In this document: positions 36,242 to 46,969 of the stretch, in pieces
How positions within the stretch are numbered: the stretch's first letter is position 1
Layout: each line of letters opens with the position of its first letter
Assembly (NCBI GenBank): GCA_943737045.1
Contig: CALSFV010000236.1
Coordinates: forward strand, 62,001-126,000
Reading direction: 5' to 3'
DNA length: 64,000 nt
DNA from: Parapristionchus giblindavisi
Taxonomy: Eukaryota; Nematoda; Chromadorea; Rhabditida; Diplogasteridae
Program-made: the position numbers and the translations under genes
Notes under the pieces: model-generated
The model's database searches: none
Told to the model about the DNA's origin: nothing
What the model saw: the letters and a program-made list of their open reading frames with translations, nothing else

Positions 36242-37027
36242 TACACACAATAAAAATACTACAGATATCTTCATTATATAATTTATTTACCTACACCCGG
36301 ATGAGGAAGGACTCAAGAACGATGGAAGGACCTCTTCTCCCGGACAATTGGTCCCTCGTTTCTGAGACAAGCAAAGAGGAGTGACTGGCCCTCTTGAATA
36401 GATCGGAAAAAACTGTAACTGAAATGGCAAATCAAGGTAAATACCTAGAGCACGGGTGTAAACAAGTCACAATCGGCACTAAATGTTTGTACTCCCTCGC
36501 CTGATAATGACTCGATGGGTAATCACCTTGATATTTAAATGAGCATAGTTACTTTTACAACTCGAAATAGTTTTATGATTCGAAAAGGATCAAGTAAATG
36601 TATAATAGTGTTGATTGGTAATGAGCAAACATTAAATATTTATATCATTGTTATTTGGCATAGAAAAAAAGCTGATATCCAGATGCGTTTTTTAGATCTA
36701 TGAAAATCCTTTCTGTTTTTTTTACACTTTAGTTACTGCAATATTTTTTGTTTCGGGTAGAATGATAGAGATTCATCACACGAACCGAGAGAAATATTAG
36801 ATATTTATTTATGATGTTTAAAGCTTTGCTATGCGTATTGAAAGTTCAACTTTTAAGGCATGTAGAGACTCCTTTTCCGATTTGCATACTCTCTCAATTT
36901 ATAATTCCCTCGCGCCAATTTCCAAACAATTTGAACAATAATCCCTGTGTAAATCGTTGCGTGAGGTTGCTCCCGCAACGATTAACACTAGAATTATGCT
37001 AACTTCTTGACAAGAATAGTAGAAACT

Positions 37028-37102
<75 letters not shown>
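37028..37102. repeat. (AT)n microsatellite
   Basis: About 75 bp of uninterrupted AT dinucleotides. The Ile/Tyr-run open frame over it is an artefact. Confidence 0.95.
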
Positions 37103-37104
<2 letters not shown>

Positions 37105-37169
37105 ATTAAAGTAACATTTTGAAAAAAAATAGCTAGATACTGCATCTGTGGCATGAAATTGTTGTTTCT

Positions 37170-37256
37170 CTGATCAGTATTTTGTTTCCCTGATCAGTCT
37201 CACACGTCACTCAGCAAAACCAACAAAGCCAGACTGCCTCGCGGTTGTTATATAGA
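37170..37256 (+). promoter_or_regulatory. core promoter of the 37.3-kb TIL gene
   Basis: Two TGATCAG sites (37172-37200), CACACGTCACTC, then GGTTGTTATATAGAGCGG with the TATA-like box at 37247-37256, 66 bp before the ATG. The same elements in the same order precede 49398. Confidence 0.6.
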
Positions 37257-37321
37257 GCGGAACAGAGTTCGGGGAAACATTCACCCTCACAGAATAACTA
37301 CGCAATCTGCTCACTTGAGGC

Positions 37322-38203
37322 ATGGTGTCGAAAATTTTGGTAAGTCTTATTTGTTGGATTCTAGTGTTTTTTTGTGATTTGGCCAAACTAAAATAATATT
37401 GATCGATAATTCTAGATCATGACTGTAGCTGTACTTGCAGTAGCTTCAGCACGGAGAAGTGGGTTTTAAAATTTTGTACTGATACGGAAAGCAAAATATT
37501 GATTGATTCTGATCGATCATATATAATCAGTAGATAATGAATGTCATTCCAGGTTTGACATGCGCTCATGTTTATTGCCATGGATATGAGTGTGCTGTAA
37601 GCTTTCGTAAATTTTATTTTATCTGCTCAACACTTTTATCGAGCTTCTTTTTTCGATGCATATCATTTATCTTTGAACATCTTTCTATTCAATTCGATAA
37701 TATGCAGATGGTAGATGGTAAGCCAAGATGTCAACCTCCCGCCGGAGTGACATGTGGTGCCAATGAGCACTTCACAACATGCTCATCAGAGTGCGAGCCA
37801 TCATGCGACGATAGAGATGTAAGTTGTTTTGCTACATTAATTTTCGAAAAGATTATAGTGGAACTGTTATGGACAGTAAAGAACTTATGTAGCTCAATAT
37901 AACAGGTGGAGAATTTAGAAATAGCGTTTGAAATTATGAGAGGGCAGCGTAACGCATGAATAAAAACAGTATTGATTGATCGCTATTTTCAGCCATGGTG
38001 CTTTAGGATGTGCGGCGAGGCAAAGTGTGAATGCGACCGTGTAAGTTATATTTTAAAGCTCAACAAAGTGACTTAGTAAGCAATACTAAGTGAACTAAAT
38101 TATGATTATTAAATCATAATGTATTCTAAAAATTTTCCAGGGTTTCTTCCGTAACTCATCCGGACAGTGTGTAACTGAATCAGAGTGTGGCAGTTCACAA
38201 TAA
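37322..38203 (+). CDS. secreted TIL protein, P1 Arg
   Basis: Exons: 37322-37339, 37416-37458, 37553-37596, 37708-37818, 37993-38040 and 38141-38203; 108 residues. Signal peptide MVSKIL plus IMTVAVLAVASA; N-terminal module TCAHVYCHGYEC; TIL domain with GVTCGANEHF, the loop mini-exon C-F-R-M-C (P1 Arg) and the last exon GFFRNSSGQC; C-terminal GSSQ. All ten TIL cysteines are present. It is one of two family members on the plus strand (with the decayed 49.4-kb copy), yet keeps the same promoter and exon phases. Confidence 0.87.
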
Positions 38204-38403
38204 TATTTCGACAATCCACTCCCAGATACATTTATTCTGTTATTGTCGTATAAAAATCACGTGAATTGTTTGTACGAGAGTAGCCACAATGACTATTATT
38301 TGCACAATACTGAAACATAAAGGCACTTTTACTTCTATCAAATTAATGAAGGTCAGACGTGTTAGGTGTGAATAAGTACAGAGAGTGTAGGCGAAATATT
38401 AAA

Positions 38404-38480
38404 ATGAAGATGGTCATTGTCAATGTCTTCTGCTTCCTTTGCTTGTTGTTCCTTTGATTCGCAGCTCTTCAGAATGTATC
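38404..38480 (+). pseudogene. broken copy of the 63.7-kb signal-peptide exon
   Basis: ATGAAGATGGTCATTGTC and the following hydrophobic codons (FCFLCLLF) match 63673-63741, but a TGA replaces the codon after LLFL and the GATGTGAGT donor is not kept. No further exons were found. Confidence 0.6.
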
Positions 38481-38698
38481 TCTCAATGGATCGTTTTATA
38501 TAGCGTGTCGATAATTGAAATATGCTGACAATGAGTCATCTTAGAAAATTCGCCATTTGTTCGCTTAAAGTGGTGTTATATACTGTAATGCATTTCGTCA
38601 AATGTTCTTTCACTTGACGTCTACCTTAAGACTGAAGTTGTCTGAAGTGAAGTTGAAGTTAAGTCTTTAACTTTGAAGTCTGAAAGTCTAAAGTAGAC

Positions 38699-39300
38699 TT
38701 AAAGAAGGGGACCCTAGAGCTTTTTCGTGTCTAAACCGGCCAGGCCGAACAATAGATCACATCTCCATCATGGAGACTCCATGTATTCAAAAACAATTTT
38801 CTCTAATATTTTAGGTGCACAGGAATGTCGTAATCCAAGCATAAAGTGCATTGATCCCCCAGGATAAAGCGCGAGTTTTTGAATTTGAAGGATAAATATA
38901 AAGAAAATTGCAAACGAGAATCGAACCCACGTAACGCGGTAACAAGCGCTGACTACTAACCACTGAGCTACACGCTCTACGGGATCAACCTCTCAAATCT
39001 AATAGAGAACATAATGCCAACTTCTACGTCCCACGTTCTTCTTGTCAATAGTGCACCCCAAATCTCGTAGTCTAATGGTAAGTGTCCGGTTGAAGTAGTT
39101 GAAGTAGCGTGTTCGAGTGCTGACCCCCATAATATAAAACATATATATTATATATAATAGATAATATATAATAATATATTATAGTATTGTAACAAATCTG
39201 TGATAAATACCCGGACAACGAGGGGAGAAAAGAGCATTCGGAAAGAAATATTTTACCTGCACTCTCCTTTATCACTCTCTCGATTACCACTCTACTTACT
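38699..39300 (-). repeat. second tRNA-bearing MITE copy and satellite-like flank
   Basis: AAAGAAGGGGACCCTAGAG to about 39068 matches 29284-29660 at reduced identity, with a tRNA-like core at 38908-38985 (minus). Where the first copy ends in its inverted repeat, this one continues with GTAGTCTAATGGTAAG and GTGTTCGAGTGCT, another pair of A/B-box-like blocks on plus (39068-39125). Confidence 0.5.
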
Positions 39301-39471
39301 AACTAACATCTAACCCATCTGGCCTTCGCCGCATTAATTTGAAAATAAATAAGAGTGCGTTTATGTTTCAGAACGATGTAAACAAAGAAATAATCATTGT
39401 GCAATTCAATTACAAATAATTCTTTGATTTTTATACAGTCAATAACAGAGGGTTAATTCTGGAAATACAAT

Positions 39472-41452
39472 TTATTTGTCGTCTGGGAATACTATGCGTG
39501 AAGAACGGTCGCATTCTGATCTAGTTACACACTTTCCGGATGAGTTACGGAAGAAGCCCTGGAAAAATTCTAGAATAAATTCTTTTTTTTTTGCAAAATC
39601 AAAAAAAAAACAATAAGTTATGTAGCATTACTTTCCATTCACTTTGAGCTAAACAGTACAACTTACATTGTTGCATTCACACGCTTCGCCGCAGTCCCTA
39701 GTGCAGAATATCTGTAAATAGCGATAAATCAATTCTGCATAGGCATTTATTTGCGAGTGCTCTCACGTTACCCCCTCATTCTCATTATTTCAAACAACAT
39801 GTCTATGTTTTCGGCCTACCCTCCTTTTCTTTTGAGTTAATTGCTTTACTTTCCATAATATTATAGTTCAGCAGTTTGATATGATATTTTGGTAGAAAAA
39901 AATAATACCAAAACAACTTACAGGTACAGGTTCGCCGCATTTTGGCTCACATGATGATGCACAAGTTGAGTAATGCTCATTGGCTCCACATGTCACTCCA
40001 GCGGGAGGTATGTCGCCACAATCTGATTCAGTTACACACTCTCCGGCTGAGTTACGGAAGAAACCCTGGTAAAATTTTGGAATAAATTCTGGGTCATGTC
40101 TCTTTTTTCATCCCTCCCTTCTCTTCCTCGGCAAGTTTGCCAAGCCGGAGTGGTCACCGTGGCAGTGTATACCAAGAAGATGGCTACCACCCTACTGGAT
40201 ACCGTCCACTGCCTCTAGCAGTTAAAGTAAGCTGATAAAGTAACGCGGTTTCATCGGGTCACAGGAACATCAATAGTCGACTATCCCGCAAAACAATCAT
40301 ACTTCAATGTAACGCACGGACCGCCAGCCGGGGTACCATTCACATCAGAGCTCTTAATTCTCCTCCACAACCCCGAACCCCTTCGGGGGAGATTCCCTAT
40401 TGACCACTTGATAAAACGTGTTTAAATGAAAATTTAATATTTATAATTTAGATACTTAGTATTACTTACTAAGGCACTTTGTTGAGCTTTGAAAATCAAA
40501 AAAAAACTTACATCATTGCATTGACACTTTGGCGGGCCGCATATCCTATCGCAGGAAGGCTGTAAATAGCGATCGATCAGTACTGTATAGGTATTTATTT
40601 GCGAGTACTCTTACGTTACCCCGCACTCTCATAACTTCAAACACCATTTCTCTCTTAAATGCTGACAGTCCTCTAAATTGAGCTAATTTTTTTATTGTTC
40701 ATAACAATTCTCCGGTTTTAAATAATATATTTGAAGAAAGCAAAATACCAAAACAACATACTTCTCCACCATCTCCGCATACTCTCTCGCATGATGAGCA
40801 GGATCTGAAGCGCTCATTGGCTCCACATGTCACTCCCGGAGGAGGCTGACACCTTGGCACACCGTCAACCATCTGCAAATTAGCCATATCCAATGATAAA
40901 TGACATTCATTGAAAAAAAAGCTCGATATTGTCCGTATATAATGTACTTGCATAATTGCATTGCTACTGCTGCTAAACAGAGGAAGAACTATCGATTAAC
41001 TCCCCACTATTTCCTCCTTTCCTTACTCGCTCTCTCTGATCTACCTACTCTCTCACCGGTGCGCTCTCTCTAAACATAGAAATTCATTGTGGCAGTGGTT
41101 GGCTACTCTCGTACCAAATAAACAAGTGTATTTTATACGGTCAATAATAGTGTTACGCAGCTCAAAGAAAAATTACGAAGGCTTACCGCACATGGTAGTC
41201 CCATGCATCTAATCTGAGCGCAGCCTGGAATGTCATAGATTATCTGATGTACATGATCGATCAGAAAAAATCAATCAATATCTGCTATCAGTTACAATAT
41301 AATGTTTTTAAACCCACTTCTCTGTGCCGAAGCTACTGCAAGTACAGCTACAGCCACGATCTGGAATTATCAATTAATATTATTTTAGTTTTGCAAAATC
41401 ACAAAAAAAACTAGAATTCATTAAAAAAACTTACCAAAATCTTAGATATCAT
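39472..41452 (-). CDS. secreted double-TIL protein
   Basis: Exons (minus): 41452-41435, 41360-41318, 41224-41187, 40872-40762, 40559-40512, 40065-39922, 39711-39667 and 39558-39472; 177 residues. Signal peptide MISKIL plus IVAVAVLAVASA; N-terminal module SCAQIRCMGLPC; TIL domain 1 with loop C-D-R-I-C (P1 Arg); TIL domain 2 with loop C-T-R-D-C (P1 Arg). One 144-nt exon codes the end of domain 1 and the start of domain 2, and both loops are private 45-48-nt exons. The tail SSRIVFPDDK follows the last cysteine. Intron 5 carries a GC-rich insert (40095-40410). Close paralogue: 60343-62076. Confidence 0.85.
40095..40410. other. GC-rich insert in an intron, origin unknown
   Basis: The stretch from CCTCCCTTCTCTTCCTCGG to CCCCTTCGGGGGAG stands out in base composition and has no counterpart in the paralogous intron at 61251-61359. 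It contains a small palindrome (CCCCTTCGGGG). I do not recognise it. Confidence 0.5.
40928..41150. repeat. MITE, TGTCCGTATA family, in intron 3
   Basis: Full copy with ends TATTGTCCGTATATAATG and TTTTATACGGTCAATAAT, about 90% like 22120-22355 by eye. Absent from the paralogous intron near 61716-61811. Confidence 0.75.
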
Positions 41453-42534
41453 GCCTCAAGTGAGTAGAACGGGTTGTTCTATGTGAGGGTGAATGTTTCG
41501 CCGAACTCTGTTCCACTTTATATAACAACCGAGAGGAAGTCTGGCTTTGTTGGCTTTGCTTTGTGACGTGCACTATATGATCAGTGAAACAAAATTTTCA
41601 TGTATCAGGGAAACAAAATTTTCACGGATCAGTAAAACAAAATCTTCATATCGTAGATGCACAATTTAGCTATTTTTGACACATTTTGATTTCGCTTGCC
41701 TTTATTTAATGAGTAAATAACATTATTTTAGTTATTTTTTCCTACTATGCATGTTTTAAAAGCCATTTGTGTCCAATTTTCGCAAGTTCGAAAACTATTG
41801 CTGAATTTTCTCAATTTTCCAAAAGGGCACCCTTCCATAAACGGTCCTGCACTGATGGTTTATTGTCGTTTTTAGAGATCAATACGCTGAAACAGCATAC
41901 AATAAATATACTACTCTAGGTTGAATAGCTTTTACTGTCTTTCTGTCTTCAAAGCTTGTTCACGAATATATTCGATGGTATCATCTTTAAAACGGATATC
42001 ACGAAATAAATGAGTATTGTGACTGAAGTGTGGAACTCAATCGCAACGAATTTTACTATTTAAGATGACACCTGGAAAATCGAAAAGTGGGAGTCGAATT
42101 TTGAATTTGAGATCTCTTGGTCGCCTTGTCCGATGAACATTCGTCAAGTTTCCATTATATTTTCTTCTATGCCTATAAATGACAGCAATTTATCAATCAC
42201 TTGTTCGCCATTATTTTATATTCACACTATGTGTATTTGAGTTATAAAAATCGTTGAAATAGCAATGTCCAGGTGTAAAATGAGAGTTTCCCATTTGTGA
42301 AGTATATTAAAGAAAATGAATACTATTTAGAAGTTCCAGAAAAGCGGAGGTTATCAGTTATTTTATTGGTAATATTTCACTTGCTCACTCGGGTAAATTC
42401 CCAATCAGTTCAGCTGTTCGATATTCATTTTTGCATTGGGATGTTATTCAAGTTCACACCGAATTTGAAAACTAAAGCTTCCTTTTCGACTGCTTTTCAA
42501 CTCTTCACAAGTACATTTGAATTTTTATTAAAGC
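41453..42534. promoter_or_regulatory. promoter of the double-TIL gene, then spacer
   Basis: TTTATATAAC at 41517-41526 (minus-strand TATA) and TGATCAGTGAAACAAAAT near 41578-41596 match the other TIL promoters; the GTTTC/ATCAG unit is repeated to about 41650. Beyond 41700 I see no gene. Confidence 0.5.
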
Positions 42535-42856
42535 TTATTCATGTGATCCTCCACACTGTCCTTGGGCCACACACTGTCCGGATGAGTTATGGAAGAAACC
42601 CTGCAAAATCATACAGTGAATTTACAAGTAACTTCTTATTTTCCTGCAACAAAGCAACTTGGTATGTAATACTGCTCTGGTATTTATGCACCACTTGAAG
42701 AAGTCTTATGTCTAACTAGATATCGACTCACAAGTCTACTTCAAGTGAAAACAATGAGTACACTTAAAGTTTAGAAATTCTAGAGTAAGTCATTTTGATG
42801 AGCTTTACCAAATTAAATTGGCATTTTGGAGGTCCGCACATCATAACGCAGGGTCT
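42535..42856 (-). pseudogene. TIL gene fragment, last two exons
   Basis: Exons 42856-42809 (loop mini-exon, C-V-M-M-C, P1 Met) and 42600-42535 (GFFHNSSGQC to GGSHE and stop). The eighth TIL cysteine is Phe (CQFN instead of CQCN), and no upstream exons or promoter are found before the Tc1-like element at 43.2 kb. Closest to the 29.0-kb gene. Splice sites are still usable. Confidence 0.7.
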
Positions 42857-43215
42857 CTGCAAAAAAATAATCGATGAAGATTTGCCTTGCATGGAAATTT
42901 TCTCATTGCTTTTTTTTTATTCTTGGTCTTGTGTTCACAGAACGGTTTTATATTTTTTTTTAAAAAGTACGACTCCGACATCACCGCATTTTCCCTCTCA
43001 TTAGGCCCCTTCCCATCTCTCTTTCATTCCTTGCACTATTGAACATCTTTCAATCGTGACTATGCCAATCAATACGCAGAAATATTATAAAAGAAATAGT
43101 ATGTGGTGACTTATATGACTTTTGCTACCATCCTGTCTTCACAGTTTATTCACCAGAATATTCGTGGGACACCCACCACCTTTAAATTAAGTTTTCTAAT
43201 GCGCTTGTCAATCTA

Positions 43216-44933
43216 CAGTGCAGCCTAAAAGTCATCGGACACTTATTTATTTTTTATAACTTTTGATCTAGGAAAGCAATCAAGCTGATCTTTTGAGCCA
43301 ATGTACAGAATTTATCAAGGGATACAACCATGATGTGTTGGTGTAATTAAATTAGTTCACTGTTGCATAGCAGTAACGCAATCGAAATGCACTTTTTTGA
43401 AAATTTACATTTCTTTAGTGAAAATTCCTGTTCTTCTGAAACATTGCGAGAGTGGAGACCCCCACTAGGGCTGCACAGTCAAACAATCCGGAATGGCTCC
43501 GATTAGGATTTCAAGCAATAGCAGGGTTGCAACTTTGACCCCCAAAATTTATAACTCAGCTTCTAGATGTGTTAACGACCCGTTCTAAGTGCTGAAATGA
43601 TGCTAGGGGCGAGTAATGTTTATTCCCAGATTACGGTAGTCATAGCTCGTCATTTGCCCTCGGGGCATAAAAAAATTTTTTTGATGTGAGGACCGATTTT
43701 GAGACCCTACCGTTCAGAGGGCGGGTCTTCTAAAATGATGGTTCCTGCGCAAGCAGCTTAGCAATGTATCATATATTTATTTCCCTTATTTTGGTTTAAT
43801 TCCGATTCCTTTCAGACCCGTAGCAAAAGTTATGCTGAGGTCTATTTTTTCAGTATGTTTAAAAAATGAAAACACGTTTTTGTGGGACTAAAAGAGCATC
43901 AATAGCCATTATATGATAGGTATCATCTTCTATCATCATGATAATTGTCATGGCAAAGTCCGAGCCTTATCGGACAAATTCTGCGAAATTTGAAAAAAAA
44001 ATGTTGAAAAAATCCAAGCAATTTTCCTCCTTATTTCTCCAATTATAACTTCTCTCGAAAAACTCTAAATTTCATGAAACGCTAGTAAAATGTCGTCTAC
44101 TATACATAGAAGACATCTAACTGTTAAGTAGAATAGAAATTGACCTGAGCAGGTTCCTGAATCTCGAAAAATGAGAAAAATAAAAATTTGAAATTTCGTA
44201 AAATTCAACCGATCGGGCTCATACTCGGTCAAATTCTGTATCACTCATGGGGTATAACCTCTGCCAAGTTTGGACCCTGCTGCTTCACTGATCACAGAGT
44301 TATGACATTTTAACTCATTTTCAAGGGTGTCGAAAATTTCGATTTTCTCACAGGAATGAATTAGCTCGAGCGGATGGTATAGCGGATTATACTCCTCAGT
44401 AAATGTTATTCATACACTGTTAACAACAAGTCTCAGAAAAATCCCGCTGAGGAAATAATCACTGCTGAGTAAGTACAGAGGGGATCCAGGATCGCTACAC
44501 AATAATACGACGACGAATCATAACAACGGGAGTAGGATATGATGCACACTAGTACTATAGTATCCTGCCAAAATATGAGCCTGATCTCTCATCTGAATTA
44601 GAGTTAAAGTAATGAAGGTTGTGTTAGAAAAGAAACTATGTAAAGACTGACTATCTAGAGATAAAACGATCCAGTGTTTCGGCCCTGGTCCTAGACACTG
44701 GACCGGCCCGTGTGGGATGGGCCTCATCAGTAGGATGACCCACACAGGACAGTTTTCAATAAAACGTTTTTTCAAAGGAAAGAAGAAGAACTTAATAAGG
44801 TTAAAGAGTTAACGATTAAATATTGATTGAGATTTCGCTACGCTAATACTAATATTGTATACATAAAAGCAAAGATCTGAGTCAAAAGTTATGACAATGC
44901 AAAGTTTTTGACGAAGACTTTTGGCTGCTACTG
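43216..44933. mobile_element. Tc1/mariner-type element, no transposase seen
   Basis: Ends CAGTGCAGCCTAAAAGTC and the inverse of CAGTAGCAGCCAAAAGTC (44913-44933), flanked by TA on both sides; TAACTTTTGA is shared further in. About 1.7 kb, the size of an autonomous Tc1 element, but no transposase frame or D-D-E motif is visible. A hammerhead-like motif (44671-44735) lies inside, probably from a nested retroelement. An inverted relative of 43265-43460 is inside the 50.2-kb insertion. Confidence 0.6.
44671..44735 (-). ncRNA. hammerhead-like ribozyme motif, second copy
   Basis: Minus strand 5' to 3': TCCTA, CTGATGA, GGCC(C), a linker with a GGGCC hairpin partner, CCAGTG, TC, TAGGA, then GGCC, GAAA, CACTGG. 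Core nucleotides are complete. Helices I (TCCTA/TAGGA) and III (CCAGTG/CACTGG) differ in sequence from the 33.5-kb copy yet stay complementary. Strand order is again non-standard. Confidence 0.45.
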
Positions 44934-44981
44934 TACATTATATTTAATACTATTAAATTATCTAATATATTTTTTCGATAA

Positions 44982-45604
44982 TCAATAAATTATACTTTCT
45001 CTCGGAGATCTGGTGGACGCGTCCTGGGCGGGGTCAGATTGGCTCGCTGAGACGCATTGTCCATTTGAATTACGCACGAATCCCGCCGAGCACTGGCACT
45101 TCGGAGGAGCACATGATAAGATGCAGAACTGAAAGATTAGAGAAATTACTAAACCTCAATCAGTGAAGAAAACGCTGTTCTCTATAAAGATATTATTATG
45201 ATGGAATTTTTAAAAATCTATCACGAAATAGAGAAATATTCCCTAACTCCAAATCCTAAATTATCACTGTCCCGGCAGTGTTCTCCAGCAGGACTTCTTG
45301 AGACTTGAATAAATGGATAACTTTAACTTTTTAGTCTTTTATCTTACTCTTTCAATATATAGAGGCAACCAGAAAATGACGACTCGACTAACCGCCATTT
45401 TATTGCCACATGTCTATCATGACCGATTAGCTGCACATCAAATCAACCAATTTTTGGTTAATATTTGACTATCAATATTCGACAATATAAATGGAATAAA
45501 ACCCACTCGATTGTGCCGATGCTGCTGCAAACACAGCAACATATTATTAAAGTTTTCACAAAACTAGAAACCAATAAATGCAGACTTACCAAAACTGTCG
45601 ACAT
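44982..45604 (-). pseudogene. rearranged TIL gene remnant
   Basis: Exon 1 survives (45604-45590, MSTVL with a GTAAG donor) and most of the signal-peptide exon (about 45541-45507), but that exon's acceptor and first codons are deleted. The N-terminal and first TIL exons are absent. A fused terminal exon (45128-44982) codes C-I-L-S-C (P1 Leu), CQCSAGFVRNSNGQC and a tail lacking the tenth cysteine. Confidence 0.6.
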
Positions 45605-46969
45605 TATATCTCGAGTGAGAAGAGTACTTCTCTGTGAGGGTGAAAAGAACAAATGTTCTCCCGAACTCTCTCCGCTCTTTATACATTTAATTATGAATCC
45701 CATTTAATTATGAATCTCATTTAATTATGAATCTCATTTAATTATGAATCTTAAAAATACCCTCCGAGGTCAGATAAATTTATTATTATTATTTATATAA
45801 CAACCGAGAGCAAGAGTGTGTTGTTCGATTTGACGAGTGGAGTGTTGCTCATATTGATCACTGATTAGAGAATCAAAATTTTCGTGCCGTAAATACATAA
45901 TCCTGCTTGTCAAAAAACATCTTGATTTGTCCTTACTTTAATTTAATGTTATGCAAATTTTATTAGTAGCTGCTAATATGCAAATCTTTGTAGCGGATAT
46001 CACAGACAACATTAATGTCTGTCACAGACTGGTTTTCTATTTTTAAAGGTTGTCCATATACTTCTTTTTGTATGTAAGTGTGGCCAATAAGGGATTGTTA
46101 TTTTCTATTTCACGTGGGGCACCTATATTTGGGTAATAAATCCGATTATGGGATTATTAAACTCTGTGTAGTAGGTGGCTCGATCGTGATCTTTAACTGT
46201 GCTTTCATGTATTTGCTAGTTTACGTGTCTTGTGTTTCTCTGCACTACGAAGAATATGAGTCACTTACTCACTCGGCAAAGCAAACATAACAAAAATGAT
46301 ATAGTGTTGTCATTATAAAATGTACTTGCATAAGAAAACACCTCATGGACCTAATCGCGAAGACCTCAATAAAGATGGAAGGATCTCATCATCCGGACAC
46401 TCGGTCTCTCCTTTTTGAGACAAGCAATATGAGTGACAGGAAGACATGCACATCAGAGCCCCTTCTTGAATCAATATGTTTAAAACTGATGAAAAAAATG
46501 TTATGGAAATTGACGAACGTTTACTGTTCAGGGAGATGTATAGATGCGATTTTAGTTCATTAAAAATCCTGTAATTAAAAAAATTTTTCTACACTTCAGC
46601 TTGCAATATTTTTTCGTGATTTTCACTCAAAAGATAGAGAGAGATCTTCGAGTTTTTTCGTAATAATACTGTTCGTGTAGAATGATAGAGATTCATCACA
46701 CGAACCGAAAGAAATATCAGATATTCACTCATGACATGTTTGAAGCTTTGTAATGCGTATTGAAAGTAATTTTTAAGGCATGTAGAGGGTCCTTTTTCGA
46801 TTTGTCATACTCTCACAATTTATAACGTCCCTCATACCAAATTTCCAAACAAGACAAACAATAATCCCTGCATTAATCATTGCAGGAGTTCGACATGCAA
46901 ACTCAACGGTCTCCTTCTTTAAAGACATGATATAGTAGTAACTAATAATATTATTTACTTATCAATTAA
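45605..46969. repeat. duplicated TIL 5' flank with an inserted minisatellite
   Basis: The flank matches 34978-36900 in blocks. About four copies of a 17-bp unit (ATTTAATTATGAATCTC) at 45687-45750 push TTTATATAAC to about 45793-45802, away from exon 1. A CGAACCGAAAGA repeat copy spans about 46625-46925. No gene is seen. Confidence 0.6.

Larger units (their letters stand above)
34980..37246. other. segmental duplication, Tc1-like element and promoter
   Basis: 34978-36900 matches 45600-46930 in blocks, including the 5' flank of the TIL gene (promoter TTTATATAAC at 35055-35064, minus strand). A mariner/Tc1-type element at 35569-36241 interrupts this copy. No gene is seen. A copy of the CGAACCGAAAGA repeat is at about 36750-36960 and an (AT)n tract at 37028-37102. 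Confidence 0.55.

Noticed and set aside
36899..37105. Ile/Tyr-repeat frame
   Set aside because: Translation of an (AT)n microsatellite.
42297..42698. 133-codon plus-strand open frame with a hydrophobic start
   Set aside because: It runs antisense over a recognisable TIL last exon (42535-42600), has no domain and no supporting splice pattern.
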